Assembly (NCBI RefSeq): GCF_001968825.1
Contig: NZ_MIEU01000010.1
Location: forward strand, 434,001-498,000
Direction of reading: 5' to 3'
DNA length: 64,000 bases
Source: Tersicoccus sp. Bi-70
GTDB lineage: Bacteria; Actinomycetota; Actinomycetes; Actinomycetales; Micrococcaceae
The translations under genes and the position numbers were made by a program. Under the pieces are notes generated by a model. It made no database searches and had not been told where the DNA came from. It worked only from the letters and a program-made list of their open reading frames with translations. Each line of letters opens with the position of its first letter. The first letter of the stretch is position 1. Of this stretch, positions 24,409 through 33,701 are shown piece after piece.

Positions 24409-25244
24409 CCGCGGCGGGCGGGGGTGCCGACGCGACCGGTGAAGTGGTCCATGGTCGCGTTGACGCCGAGGACGTCATTGATCCGGTCGAAGAGCCGGGT
24501 CGGAAGCAGCCGCAGGCCGGGCAGCGTCGCCACGAGCGCCGGCATGATCAGCTGTTCGCGGCCCCGCTCGATCGCCTCGATGGTGCGGCGGGCGACGTCG
24601 TCCTCCTGGAGGATCGGCAGCAGGCGCGGGAAGCGCGTGGTGACGCCCGCGAACATGCCCGTGTCGATGTAGTACGGGCACACGGTCAGGGTGGCGACCG
24701 GGTGTCCGTCGGCACGCAGTTCGTTGCGCAGCGACTCGGTGAAGCCGACGGCCGCCCATTTGCTGGCCGAGTAGTCGGTCTGCCGCGCGACGCCCACCAG
24801 CCCGGCGGCGCTGGCGATCGTGACGACCGTGCCGCGGCGGCGCTCGATCATGCCGGGCAGGAACGCCCGCGTGACCCAGTAGAGGGCGAGCACGTTGACG
24901 TCGAAGGTGCGCTCGATGGCGGCCGCCGGCGTGTCGAGCAACCGGGTGCCGGAGACGATGCCCGCGTTGTTGATCACGACGTCGACGCCGCCCACGTCGG
25001 CGATGAGCGTCGCGGCGGCCTCATCGACCACGTCCCGGTCGGCGACGTCGACGGTCTGGTGCCGGGCGGTCCCGCCGGCCGCGGTGATCTGCGCGCAGAC
25101 CGTCTCCGCGGCCGGGGCGGAGAGGTCCCAGATGATCACGTGGGCGCCGCGCCGCGCCGCCTCGAGCGCCATCCGGCGTCCGATGCCGGAACCGCCGCCG
25201 GTGATGAGGACGCGGCCGCCGTCCAGGTGCTGGCCTCGAGTCAT
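24405..25244 (-). CDS. SDR family oxidoreductase (retinol-dehydrogenase-like)
   Basis: A 279-residue classical SDR: VLITGGGSGIGRRMA (cofactor loop), IIWDLSAPAAE after the second strand (Asp suggests NAD(H) preference), DVVINNAGIVSG, catalytic Ser in TIASAAGLVG and the YxxxK pair in TDYSASKWAAVGF. The C-terminal region with LLPTRLFDRINDVLGVN resembles the RDH10/DHRS3-like group. The ATG has a strong ribosome binding site (GGAGGAG). It follows the aldehyde dehydrogenase gene on the same strand after a 77-bp G-rich gap, so an alcohol to aldehyde to acid oxidation pair is plausible. Confidence 0.87.
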   Translation of the reverse strand: MTRGQHLDGGRVLITGGGSGIGRRMALEAARRGAHVIIWDLSAPAAETVCAQITAAGGTARHQTVDVADRDVVDEAAATLIADVGGVDVVINNAGIVSGTRLLDTPAAAIERTFDVNVLALYWVTRAFLPGMIERRRGTVVTIASAAGLVGVARQTDYSASKWAAVGFTESLRNELRADGHPVATLTVCPYYIDTGMFAGVTTRFPRLLPILQEDDVARRTIEAIERGREQLIMPALVATLPGLRLLPTRLFDRINDVLGVNATMDHFTGRVGTPARRG

Positions 25245-25262
25245 GGGTCTCCTCCGTCAATC

Positions 25263-25294
25263 GGGCGGGGCGGGGTGGGGCGGGGTGGGGCGGG
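25263..25294 (+). repeat. G-tract tandem repeat, G-quadruplex candidate
   Basis: Seven consecutive runs of three or four G separated by single C or T bases, between the aldehyde dehydrogenase and SDR genes. The G-rich strand is the template strand for these minus-strand genes. Confidence 0.75.
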
Positions 25295-25321
25295 ATTGGT
25301 CGGGGTCGGACAGCGGATCGG

Positions 25322-26890
25322 TCAGCGCACGCGGCGCAGCACCCCGGCCGCGGCACCGATGAAGCGCGCGTACTGGGCGTTGCTCATCCCCGGCCACGGC
25401 GCGATCGGCAGCAGCCGCTGGGTGGCGACGGTCTGCGCCTCCGTGTATTTGAGCAGGCCCTCGCGGCCGTGCCGGCGGCCGAGGCCGGAGGACTTCCAGC
25501 CGCCCATCGGCGCGGCGTGGGACGCCCAGGCGGCCGCGTAGCCCTCGTTGACGTTGACCGTGCCGACGGCCAGGCGCCGGGCGACGCGTTCACCCCGGTG
25601 GGCCGAGCCCCACACGCTCGCGTTGAGTCCGTAGATGCTGTCGTTGGCGCGCGCGACCGACTCGTCGTCGTCGCGGGTGACGGTGATGCTCACGACCGGA
25701 CCGAACGTCTCCTCGCGAGCCAGCAGCGCGTCCTCGGGGACCTCGGTCAGGACGGTGGGCTCGAACACGTACGGACCGAGGTCGGGCCGGGCGCGGCCCC
25801 CGGCTAGCACCCTGGCGCCGCGGGCGACGGCGTCGTCCACGTGCCGCTGCACCCGCTCCAGCTGGGTGGCCGAGACCAGGGATCCGACGTCGAGGTCCCA
25901 GGAGTACCCCACGCCGAGCCGCAGCCGTGAGGTGGCCGCCACCATCGCGGCGGTGAACCGGTCCGCGAGCGGCTCGGCCACGTAGATGCGCTCGATGCTG
26001 ATGCAGAGCTGACCGGCGTTGGAGAAGCTCGCCCGCACTGCGCCCTCGGCGGCGCGGTCGACGTCGGCGTCCTCGAGCACGAGCAGCGGATTCTTCCCGC
26101 CCAGTTCCGCGGAGCAGCCGATCAGCCGGGACGCGCACCGCTGGGCGACGGTGGTCCCGGTGGCGGTCGAACCGGTGAACATGACGAAGTCGACGACGTC
26201 GATGAGGGCCGGTCCGATCGTCTCGCCCGGCCCGGTCACCACCTGCATCACGCCGTCGGGCAGGCCGGCCTCACGCAGCAGCCGGAGGACGGTCAGCGCG
26301 CTGAACGGGGTCTGGGCGTCCGGCTTGATGACCACCGCGTTGCCCGCCAGCAGGGCCGGTACGGCGTCGGTCGCGGCGAGGGTGAACGGGTAGTTCCAGG
26401 GGGCGATGACGCCGACCACTCCCTTGGGGTGGCGCACCTCCGTCGCCCGGGTCAGGACCGGGAAAGCGCCCCCGCGTCCCCGGTCCCGCAGGGCGGCGGG
26501 GGCCGTCCGCGCGTCGTGCGCGGCGCCGAGGACGACGTCGATGACCTCCTCGAGCGCGTGCACACGGGACTTGCCGGTCTCGGCCTGGATGACGTCGAGG
26601 ATCGCCTCGCGCTGCTGGTGGACGAGTTCGCTGAACCGGCGGATCACGCGGGCGCGCTCCCGCGCCGGCCACCGGACCCACTCGCGCTGCGCGGCGCGGG
26701 CGCTCGCCACCACGTGCGCCACCTCGTCCTCGCGCTGCGTGGGGACGACGCCGAGCTCGGTGTCGTTGCCGGGGGCGCGGACCGCAACCGACTCGCCGGT
26801 CCCGGTGAGCAGGCGCGTGAGCGCCGCGACCGGGATGGTGGGAGTCGTCTGATTCGGCGGAGCGGGCGTGGCGACGGGGCTGGCGGACAT
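25322..26890 (-). CDS. Aldehyde dehydrogenase, succinate-semialdehyde dehydrogenase type
   Basis: A 522-residue ALDH with VIAPWNYPFTLAATDAVPAL, the glycine-rich FTGSTATGTTVAQ, the general base in ELGGKNPLLVL and the catalytic Cys in NAGQLCISIERIYV. The LCISIERIYV form and overall length match actinobacterial succinic semialdehyde dehydrogenases of the GabD2 type; the exact aldehyde is inference. The ATG at 26890 is chosen because AGGAG lies 8 nt upstream, whereas the GTG at 26899 overlaps that site. An inverted repeat at 26920-26973 sits in the promoter region. It is the first gene of a pair with the SDR. Confidence 0.87.
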   Translation of the reverse strand: MSASPVATPAPPNQTTPTIPVAALTRLLTGTGESVAVRAPGNDTELGVVPTQREDEVAHVVASARAAQREWVRWPARERARVIRRFSELVHQQREAILDVIQAETGKSRVHALEEVIDVVLGAAHDARTAPAALRDRGRGGAFPVLTRATEVRHPKGVVGVIAPWNYPFTLAATDAVPALLAGNAVVIKPDAQTPFSALTVLRLLREAGLPDGVMQVVTGPGETIGPALIDVVDFVMFTGSTATGTTVAQRCASRLIGCSAELGGKNPLLVLEDADVDRAAEGAVRASFSNAGQLCISIERIYVAEPLADRFTAAMVAATSRLRLGVGYSWDLDVGSLVSATQLERVQRHVDDAVARGARVLAGGRARPDLGPYVFEPTVLTEVPEDALLAREETFGPVVSITVTRDDDESVARANDSIYGLNASVWGSAHRGERVARRLAVGTVNVNEGYAAAWASHAAPMGGWKSSGLGRRHGREGLLKYTEAQTVATQRLLPIAPWPGMSNAQYARFIGAAAGVLRRVR

Positions 26891-26919
26891 GGGGAACACT
26901 CCTGCGATCGGTGGTGCCG

Positions 26920-26973
26920 GATCTGGTGCGCTGACCAGAGGTCACTGGACGGCAACGTCGATCGCACCAGATC
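26920..26973. promoter_or_regulatory. Inverted repeat upstream of aldehyde dehydrogenase operon
   Basis: Perfect 11-bp arms GATCTGGTGCG (26920-26930) and CGCACCAGATC (26963-26973) with a 32-nt spacer, 30-83 nt upstream of the ATG. A candidate operator pair, or a leader hairpin if transcribed. Confidence 0.5.
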
Positions 26974-26993
26974 TCCGGAGACCGTCGGCGGGA

Positions 26994-27021
26994 GCCCGGC
27001 CGGCAGCGATGCCGGCCGGGC
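26994..27021 (-). terminator. Hairpin terminator after the DUF2342 metalloprotease gene
   Basis: Perfect 12-bp stem GCCCGGCCGGCA / TGCCGGCCGGGC with a GCGA tetraloop, 46 nt past the stop codon. No U-tract. Confidence 0.65.
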
Positions 27022-27066
27022 CCGTGAGAACAGGACCGTCAGAACAGGAGCATCAGGACAGTGATG

Positions 27067-28629
27067 TCAGGCCCGGGGCCGGTCCCCACCGTTCCCCTGG
27101 TCGTCGCCGTTGCCGTGGTCCTCGTCGTCGCGGTCACCGGAGCTGCCGGATCCCGAGCCTCCGGCCGCGGCGCCCGTGTCGGTCGCGGGCCTCGTGTCGG
27201 TGCCGTCCGCGGCGTCGGGGTCGACCTCGAACAGGGACTCCTGATCGGGCAGCTCGCCCTCGTCGGTGGCGACCGCGTCGTCGGCGGAGGCCGGCTTCTC
27301 GTCGAAACCGCCCGCGAGCAGTTTCTCCAGCGCGGCGTCGACGTCCGCGTCGGCCGCGGCACGCTGCTGGCTGCGGGCGGTGAAGTCGGCGGGGTGGTCG
27401 AGGTCCTCGGGGGTGGGCAGCAGGTCCGGGTGCGCCCAGACCGCGTCGCGGCCCTCGGTCCCACGCTCCTGCGCCAGCGCCGCCCACAGGGCGGCCGCGT
27501 CCCGCAGCCGGCGGGGTCGCAGTTCGAGGCCGACGAGGGAGGAGAAGGCCTGCTCGGCGGGGCCGCCGGTCGCGCGCCGGCGGCGGACGACCTCGCGCAG
27601 CGCCGCGGCGGCGGGCAGGTTCGTCGTCGCGGCGGCGGTCGCCTCGTCCACCCAGCCCTCGATCAGGGCCAGCGCGGTCTCGAGCCGGGCCAGCGCCGCC
27701 TCCTGCGCGGGGGTGCGCTCGGGAGTGAACATGCCGCCGGAGAGCGCCTCCTGTACCGACTCGGGTTTCGACGGGTCGATCTGGCGGGCGGCCTCCTCGA
27801 TCCGGGAGGTGTCGATGTGGATGCCGCGCGCGTAGCTGCCGATGATGCCGAGCACGTGCGAGCGCAGCCACGGGACGTGCACGAACAGCCGCGCGTGCGC
27901 GGCCTCGCGCACGGCGAGGTAGAGCCGCACCTGGGACTCGTCGATGTCCAGTCCCTCTCCGAAGGAGGCCACGTTGGCGGGCAGCAGGGCCATGGTGCCC
28001 TCGGCGAGCGGGATGCCGATCTCGGACGCGGAGACCACGTCGCCGGACAGTTCACCCACGGCGTGCCCCAGCTGCATGCCGAACAGCGCGCCACCGAGGT
28101 TGCGGATCATGGAGCCGGCGCCGCCCATCATGCCCGCCATCTCCTCGGGCAGCTGCTCCGTCATGGCCTGGGTCAGGGCGGTGGCGATGCTGTTCGCGAC
28201 CGGTTCGGTCATCTGCTTCCAGGTGTCCATCGTGGCCTCGACCCACTCGGCGCGGGACCACGCCCGGCCGGTCAGGCCCGTGCCCGGGAAGTCGGTGACC
28301 GGGTCCAGCCACAGCTCGGCGACCCGCAGTGCTTCCTCGACGTCCCGGCGCTGCGCGGTGGAGACGGAGGGGTCGGCGCCGGAGGCGGCACCGCGGCGGG
28401 CGCTCTCGTGTGCCAGCTGCCAGTTCACGGGGGCGTCTCCGGAGGAGCTCATCATGGCCTGCACCTGCTGGAACATCATGGCCAGGGTGTTGGGGTCGGA
28501 CGGCATGCCGGCGGCGCGGGCCAGCTCGGCCGGGTCGAAGCCCTCGAGGTTGCCGCCGAGCAGCTTGGACAGCATCTCCGACAGCGGATCCTGCGGGGTG
28601 TCGTCGTCGTTGCCGTGCTGGGAACTCAT
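27067..28629 (-). CDS. Zinc-dependent metalloprotease-like protein (DUF2342 / zinc_ste family)
   Basis: A 520-residue protein matching the Rv3195-type family: LSEMLSKLLGGNLEGFDP at the start, GALFGMQLGHAVGELSGDVV, IPLAEGTMALLPANVASFGEGLDI and REAAHARLFVHVPWLRSH. The last motif corresponds to the site proposed to bind metal in the family; a canonical HExxH is not present, so protease activity is uncertain. The C-terminal 100 residues are acidic and low in complexity. The ATG at 28629 is chosen from the conserved start MSSQHGNDDD. It is divergent from the PDZ/Lon-like gene, an arrangement conserved in actinobacteria. Confidence 0.8.
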   Translation of the reverse strand: MSSQHGNDDDTPQDPLSEMLSKLLGGNLEGFDPAELARAAGMPSDPNTLAMMFQQVQAMMSSSGDAPVNWQLAHESARRGAASGADPSVSTAQRRDVEEALRVAELWLDPVTDFPGTGLTGRAWSRAEWVEATMDTWKQMTEPVANSIATALTQAMTEQLPEEMAGMMGGAGSMIRNLGGALFGMQLGHAVGELSGDVVSASEIGIPLAEGTMALLPANVASFGEGLDIDESQVRLYLAVREAAHARLFVHVPWLRSHVLGIIGSYARGIHIDTSRIEEAARQIDPSKPESVQEALSGGMFTPERTPAQEAALARLETALALIEGWVDEATAAATTNLPAAAALREVVRRRRATGGPAEQAFSSLVGLELRPRRLRDAAALWAALAQERGTEGRDAVWAHPDLLPTPEDLDHPADFTARSQQRAAADADVDAALEKLLAGGFDEKPASADDAVATDEGELPDQESLFEVDPDAADGTDTRPATDTGAAAGGSGSGSSGDRDDEDHGNGDDQGNGGDRPRA

Positions 28630-28977
28630 GGGGGTACCGTCCTCGTGTCCGGTCGTGGCGGGCGGCGGCCCACCGGGATCTGGTGCTGCCGGGAGGTCTC
28701 CGCCGTCGACGACGCCGTGGCGGTTCCTGCCGGTGGTGGGCCCGGGACGGGTGGACGACCGCATCCGGCACCCCGGGTCCGATGCGTTCACGTTACCTGC
28801 GGCGCTGCACGGTGTCTGCCCGTCGCGCGTCCGTTCGCCGCGGGCGGAGCCGCGCCGCGATCCGGCCACCAGCCCGCTCCTCGATCCGGGCGGTACCCTG
28901 TGGGGTGCGCTGAGCAGCCGTGCCGACCATCCGGGCGCGGGGAAGCCGATCACCGGCGCAGATGAGGAACCACCCCC
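28630..28977. other. 348-bp divergent intergenic region
   Basis: No coding sequence supported. It holds a TACCCT element (28894-28899) that could serve as the -10 of the PDZ/Lon-like gene and a minus-strand TAACGT that could serve the metalloprotease. Neither has a clear -35. Confidence 0.4.
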
Positions 28978-30153
28978 GTGAGCAGCGATCAGCAGTCCGG
29001 GGCGAGCCCGGCCGCCGCGCCGGACGACGCCGACGGCGTGCGCGGCGGTCCTCTCCGCGGGCTGCGGAACCGTACCCGGACCACGGCACCCGGACCGGAC
29101 GGCCGTCCGCCGCGGCGGCGCGTGACGACCCTCGGCGTCAGCACCACGGTCGCCGTGCTCTGCGGGGCGCTCGCCCTGGCCCTGCCCGCGCCGTTCGTCG
29201 CCGAGTCACCCGGGCCCACGTTCAACACGGTCGGCACCGTGGACGGGCACCGGCTGATCTCCGTGTCCGGGCACACCAGCTACCCGACGACCGGCAATCT
29301 CGACCTGACCACCGTGTACGTCAACGGGGGACCGAACGGCGCCCTGACGGCCGTGGGCGCGCTCGGCGCGTGGCTCGACCCGACCCGGTCCGTGGTGCCC
29401 ACCGAGCTGCTCTACCCGCCGGACGTGACGACCGAGCAGGTCGAGCAGTCCAACTCCGCGGCGATGACGAGCTCGCAGCAGGAGGCCATCGCCGCGGCGC
29501 TCTCGCACGAGAAGATCGCCTTCACCCGCACCCTCACCGTCGCTCAGGTCGTCGACGACACCCCGGCCAGCGGCCGGCTGCGCGACGGCGACGTCGTGGA
29601 GAAGGTGGCCGGCCGCGCGGTGAACGGCATCGAGGACGTCCGCTCCGCCGTGGGCGCGGCGGCCGGCAAGCCCGTCGCCCTGCAGGTGCGCAACGGCGGG
29701 ACCACCCGCACCGTCAGCGTCACCCCGGCCCGCGGGGCGTCGGGTAACTGGCAGCTCGGGGTCGCGCTCGCGGCCACCTACCGCTTCCCGTTCTCCGTCA
29801 CCATCGCCCTGGACAACGTCGGCGGACCCAGCGCGGGCATGATGTTCGCCCTCGGGATCATCGACACGATCACGCCGGGCCCGCTCACCGGCGGCCGGCA
29901 TGTCGCCGGCACCGGCACCATCAGCTCCGACGGCACCGTCGGGGCGATCGGCGGCATCGCGCAGAAGATGGTGGGCGCCCACGACGAGGGCGCCCAGGTC
30001 TTCCTCGCCCCGGGCGCGAACTGCTCCGACGTCGTCGGGCACATCCCGGACGGGCTGCGGGTGGTGCGGGTGGACACGCTCGACGACGCGGTGCGCGCGG
30101 TCGAGACGGCGGCTTCCGGTGGGGACGTCGACGCGCTGCCCCGCTGCGGGTAG
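28978..30153 (+). CDS. PDZ and Lon-protease-domain membrane-anchored serine protease (YlbL / Rv3194c-like)
   Basis: A 391-residue protein with an N-terminal membrane anchor (TLGVSTTVAVLCGALALA, residues 43-62), a PDZ domain around residues 180-250 (VVDDTPASGRLRDGDVVEKV) and a Lon-type proteolytic domain. The Ser-Lys dyad is visible: Ser285 in GGPSAGMMFALG and Lys330 in GGIAQKMVGA. The active site should face the cell exterior. The GTG start has a GAGG site about ten bases upstream. The gene lies just before the UPF0182 gene, as in mycobacteria. The substrate is unknown. Confidence 0.88.
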   Translation: MSSDQQSGASPAAAPDDADGVRGGPLRGLRNRTRTTAPGPDGRPPRRRVTTLGVSTTVAVLCGALALALPAPFVAESPGPTFNTVGTVDGHRLISVSGHTSYPTTGNLDLTTVYVNGGPNGALTAVGALGAWLDPTRSVVPTELLYPPDVTTEQVEQSNSAAMTSSQQEAIAAALSHEKIAFTRTLTVAQVVDDTPASGRLRDGDVVEKVAGRAVNGIEDVRSAVGAAAGKPVALQVRNGGTTRTVSVTPARGASGNWQLGVALAATYRFPFSVTIALDNVGGPSAGMMFALGIIDTITPGPLTGGRHVAGTGTISSDGTVGAIGGIAQKMVGAHDEGAQVFLAPGANCSDVVGHIPDGLRVVRVDTLDDAVRAVETAASGGDVDALPRCG

Positions 30154-30264
30154 TCTCCGCCGACCGCGGACGGCGTCGCTGTGGCTTGGAGCTGAGCCCG
30201 CCGCACGGGCAGAATGTGACCAGGACGACCCGAACCCGGCGTCGCCTCGACATCAAGGATCGCA

Positions 30265-33200
30265 GTGACTTTCGGATCAACCCCCCAGCCACGTCAGAGC
30301 CGACCCCGATCCGGGCGGCGCCGATCCGCCCTGATACCTACGATCATCATCGTCGCGGTCGTCATCGCGGCCATCGTGCTGCTCAGCCAGGTGTACACGG
30401 ACGTGCTCTGGTACAGCCAGCTCGGCTACCTCGAGGTGTTCCTCAAGGAGAACCTGACCCGGGTCGGCGTGTTCCTCGCCGCCGCGCTCGTGATGGCCAT
30501 CGGCGTGTACGCGAGCATGGCCGTGGCCTACCGGAGCCGCCCGGTCTACGCCCCGGACGAGAGCACGCCGGACAACCTCGCCCGCTACCAGGCGAACTTC
30601 GAACCGGTGCGCCGGCTCGCGATGGTCGGCGTGCCGATCGTCTTCGGCATCTTCGCGGGCACGGCCGCGGCCTCCCAGTGGCAGCGGATCCTGCTGTTCT
30701 TCAACCAGGTCCCGTTCGGGCAGACCGACCCGCAGTTCGGCCTGGACTACAGCTTCTACCTCAACACGCTGCCGTTCCTCGGCTTCCTCTCCGGCCTGCT
30801 GATCAGCGTCGTCCTCGTCGCCGGCGTCCTCGGCATCGTCACCCACTACCTCTACGGCGGCATCCGGGTGCACGAGCACGGCGTGGCCGTGTCCCGCCCG
30901 GCGCGCATCCACATCGCCGTCGTCGCCGCCGCGTTCCTGCTGCTGCAGGGCGCCAACTTCTGGCTCGACCGGTACAGCACCCTGCAGAACAACTCCGGTC
31001 GTGTCGCGGGCGCGCTGTACACCGACGTCAACGCCGTCATCCCCACCAAGTCCGTGCTCGCGATCGCCGCGCTCATCGTGGCCGTGCTGTTCGTCGTCGC
31101 CGCCGTCATCGGCCGCTGGCGGCTGCCGCTGATCGGCACCGTCGGGCTGATCATCACCGCGATCCTCGCCGGCGGCGTGTACCCGTGGGTGGTGCAGCGG
31201 TTCCAGGTGACCCCGTCGGAGCAGACCTTCGAGCAGCCCTACATCCAGCGGAACATCGACATGACCCGCAAGGCGTACGGGCTGGACGCGGTGAAGTCCG
31301 AGGAGTACAAGGCGACCACCAACACCAGCGCCGGGGCGCTGCGCCAGGACGCGCAGACCACGGCGAGCATCCGCCTGCTCGACCCGAACCTGATCTCGGC
31401 GGCCTTCTCCCAGCTCGAGCAGTTCCGGCCCTACTACCAGTTCTCCGGCCTGCTCGACGTCGACCGGTACCCGGTGGACGGCAAGACGCAGGACACCGTG
31501 GTGGCCGTGCGCGAACTGCGCCCGGACAACATCTCCGGCTGGTACAACCAGCACATCGTCTACACGCACGGCTACGGCGTCGTCGCCGCGGCCGGCAACC
31601 GGGTCGCCGCCGACGGCAAGCCCGAGTTCCTCCTCGCCGGCATCCCCAGCAGCGGCACCCTGGGCAACGACGAGACCTACGAGCCGCGGATCTACTTCGG
31701 CGAGAACTCGCCGGAGTACTCGATCGTGGGCGGCCCGGAGAACTCGTCCCCGCGGGAGCTGGACCGGCCCCAGCAGCAGGGCTCGACGGAGGACACCTTC
31801 AACACCTTCACGGGCAACGGCGGCCCGAGCCTGGGCTCGTTCTTCAACAAGCTGCTGTACTCGCTGAAGTTCCAGTCCTCGGACCTGCTGCTCTCCGACG
31901 CCGTGAACGGCGACTCGCAGATCCTCTACGACCGGGACCCGCGGGACCGGGTGCAGAAGCTGGCGCCGTACCTGACGGTGGACGGCAAGCCGTACCCGGC
32001 GATCATCGACGGCCGGGTCAAGTGGATCGTCGACGGGTACACGACCAGCTCGGCCTTCCCGTACTCGCAGCAGCAGCAGCTCGACAACGTCACCCGCGAC
32101 TCGCAGACCGCGGACGGTCGGGTGGCCGCGCTGCCGGCGAACAACGTCAACTACATTCGCAACTCGGTCAAGGCGACGGTCGACGCGTACGACGGGTCCG
32201 TGGACCTGTACGCGTGGGACGACCAGGACCCGCTGCTGAAGGCCTGGCAGAAGGTCTTCCCGACCACGCTGAAGCCGTACAGCGAGATGTCGGCCCAGCT
32301 GATGGCGCACGTGCGGTACCCGGAGGACCTGTTCAAGGTCCAGCGCGGGCTGCTCGCCAGCTACCACGTCACCAACGCGGTCGACTTCTACCAGCAGAAC
32401 GACGTGTGGTCGGTGCCGAACGACCCGACCAGCTCCGCCGCTGTGCCGCAGCCGCCGTACTACCTGTCGCTGCAGGTCCCGGGCTCCGACAAGCCGTCGT
32501 TCAGCCTCACGTCCTCGTTCATCCCGCAGACCAGGCCGGGGGAGACCCCGCGCAACGTGCTCTACGGGTACCTGTCCGCGAACGGTGACGCCGGCAGCAA
32601 GGCGGGCGTGAAGTCACCGGACTACGGCAAGCTCCAGTTGCTCAACCTGCCCAAGTCGGGGTCGATCCCCGGCCCCGGCCAGGTGCAGAACCGGTTCAAC
32701 TCGGACCCGACGGTGTCCCAGACGCTGAACCTGCTGCGGCAGGGCGCCTCCAGTGTGCTCAACGGCAACCTGCTCACCCTGCCCGTGGGCGGCGGCATGC
32801 TGTACGTCCAGCCGGTGTACGTGCAGTCCAGCGGGGAGACCTCGTACCCGTCGCTGCAGCGCGTGCTCGTGGGCTTCGGCGAGAAGGTCGGGTTCGCGCC
32901 GACGCTCGACGAGGCGCTGGACCAGCTGTTCGGCGGCAACTCCGGTGCGGCCGCGGGCGACTCGGCGAACGCGGGCAAGACATCGGGCGGTACCGGGAGC
33001 AGTTCGTCCGGTCAGGGCAGCGGCGGGACGAGCGTGAGCGCGCAGGCGCAGCTCAAGCAGGCCCTCGCCGACGCCGACGCCGCCGTCAAGCAGGGCCAGC
33101 AGGCCCTCACCAAGGGCGACTTCGCCGCCTACGGTGCCGCGCAGAAGAAGGTGACCGAGGCGCTCGGACGGGCGATCCAGGCGGAGAACGACCTCGGCAA

Positions 33201-33294
33201 GGGGGCGACCGCCTCGCCGTCGGCCGGTGCGACGGCGTCGCCCAGCCCGTCCGCGTCGGCGTCGTCCACCCCCGCGGCCACGCCCAGCCCCTGA
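30265..33294 (+). CDS. UPF0182 family large membrane protein
   Basis: A 1009-residue protein with seven transmembrane helices in the first 320 residues (from [20 protein letters not shown] to [20 protein letters not shown]). A large extracytoplasmic domain follows ([49 protein letters not shown]), then a Gly/Ser-rich linker, a short helical segment and a low-complexity Ser/Ala/Pro tail of about 40 residues. The N-terminal and central motifs match the UPF0182 family (Rv3193c), conserved in actinobacteria with unknown function. The GTG start has AAGGA upstream. It is probably co-transcribed with the PDZ/Lon-like protease. Confidence 0.9.
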   Translation: MTFGSTPQPRQSRPRSGRRRSALIPTIIIVAVVIAAIVLLSQVYTDVLWYSQLGYLEVFLKENLTRVGVFLAAALVMAIGVYASMAVAYRSRPVYAPDESTPDNLARYQANFEPVRRLAMVGVPIVFGIFAGTAAASQWQRILLFFNQVPFGQTDPQFGLDYSFYLNTLPFLGFLSGLLISVVLVAGVLGIVTHYLYGGIRVHEHGVAVSRPARIHIAVVAAAFLLLQGANFWLDRYSTLQNNSGRVAGALYTDVNAVIPTKSVLAIAALIVAVLFVVAAVIGRWRLPLIGTVGLIITAILAGGVYPWVVQRFQVTPSEQTFEQPYIQRNIDMTRKAYGLDAVKSEEYKATTNTSAGALRQDAQTTASIRLLDPNLISAAFSQLEQFRPYYQFSGLLDVDRYPVDGKTQDTVVAVRELRPDNISGWYNQHIVYTHGYGVVAAAGNRVAADGKPEFLLAGIPSSGTLGNDETYEPRIYFGENSPEYSIVGGPENSSPRELDRPQQQGSTEDTFNTFTGNGGPSLGSFFNKLLYSLKFQSSDLLLSDAVNGDSQILYDRDPRDRVQKLAPYLTVDGKPYPAIIDGRVKWIVDGYTTSSAFPYSQQQQLDNVTRDSQTADGRVAALPANNVNYIRNSVKATVDAYDGSVDLYAWDDQDPLLKAWQKVFPTTLKPYSEMSAQLMAHVRYPEDLFKVQRGLLASYHVTNAVDFYQQNDVWSVPNDPTSSAAVPQPPYYLSLQVPGSDKPSFSLTSSFIPQTRPGETPRNVLYGYLSANGDAGSKAGVKSPDYGKLQLLNLPKSGSIPGPGQVQNRFNSDPTVSQTLNLLRQGASSVLNGNLLTLPVGGGMLYVQPVYVQSSGETSYPSLQRVLVGFGEKVGFAPTLDEALDQLFGGNSGAAAGDSANAGKTSGGTGSSSSGQGSGGTSVSAQAQLKQALADADAAVKQGQQALTKGDFAAYGAAQKKVTEALGRAIQAENDLGKGATASPSAGATASPSPSASASSTPAATPSP

Positions 33295-33309
33295 CGGGAG
33301 CCGCTCGAT

Positions 33310-33338
33310 TTGGTCCGTCCCCCGCGTCGCGGTAGAGT
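33310..33338 (+). promoter_or_regulatory. Housekeeping promoter of the initiator tRNA
   Basis: -35 TTGGTC (33310-33315), 17-bp spacer, -10 TAGAGT (33333-33338), placing the transcript start a few bases before the tRNA 5' end at 33350. Confidence 0.65.
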
Positions 33339-33349
33339 TGTCAGTGCGA

Positions 33350-33423
33350 CGCGGGGTGGAGCAGTTCGGTAGCTCGCTGGGCTCATAACCCAGAGGCCGC
33401 GGGTTCAAATCCCGCCCCCGCAA
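33350..33423 (+). tRNA. Initiator tRNA-fMet (CAT)
   Basis: A 74-nt cloverleaf folded by hand: acceptor CGCGGGG/CCCCGCA, D arm GAGC...GCTC, anticodon stem CTGGG/CCCAG with loop CTCATAA (anticodon CAT at 33384-33386), variable AGGCC, T arm GCGGG/CCCGC with loop TTCAAAT, discriminator A. The unpaired C1-A72 end and three consecutive G-C pairs in the anticodon stem identify it as the initiator. The 3' CCA is not encoded. It has its own promoter and a strong terminator. Confidence 0.95.
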
Positions 33424-33430
33424 CGAGAGA

Positions 33431-33467
33431 AGGCCCCCGATCCACTGGATCGGGGGCCTTTGCTTTT
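33431..33467 (+). terminator. Rho-independent terminator of the initiator tRNA
   Basis: Perfect 13-bp stem AGGCCCCCGATCC / GGATCGGGGGCCT with a 3-nt loop followed by TTTGCTTTT. Confidence 0.92.
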
Positions 33468-33689
33468 GCCTGGTGTTTGTCTCGGCTCGGCTCCGTTCGG
33501 CTGGGGTGCCTTTGGCTGGAGTGCGAGGGTCCGGCTCGGGCACGGGGGACTGGATCTCCCGGCGCTCGCAGAGCTCGCTGGGTCGACACGTCCCCCTTCC
33601 GCCCGAGCCGGATCCTCGCGGTCGGCGCGACGGTCTCGTCGCTCGTCATCCGCCGTCGCGGGGAGCGGGGGTGTGGGTGGTCGTCCGAT

Positions 33690-33695
33690 TACGGT
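33690..33695 (+). promoter_or_regulatory. -10 element (TACGGT) for leaderless LLM oxidoreductase gene
   Basis: TACGGT followed by 6 nt and the ATG at 33702. Confidence 0.5.
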
Positions 33696-33701
33696 GAAGC
33701 C

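Noticed and set aside
30277-32367. A 696-codon minus-strand frame over the UPF0182 gene
   Set aside because: Antisense shadow of a well-supported 1009-residue protein; no recognisable sequence.
33350-33423. Integration site at the tRNA with an adjacent genomic island
   Set aside because: No integrase gene and no repeated tRNA 3' end noticed in the flanks; neighbours are ordinary chromosomal genes.
33468-33689. Small gene between the tRNA terminator and the LLM gene
   Set aside because: The in-frame extension upstream of 33702 has no start signal or family similarity, and the leaderless -10 at 33690 marks the true start.
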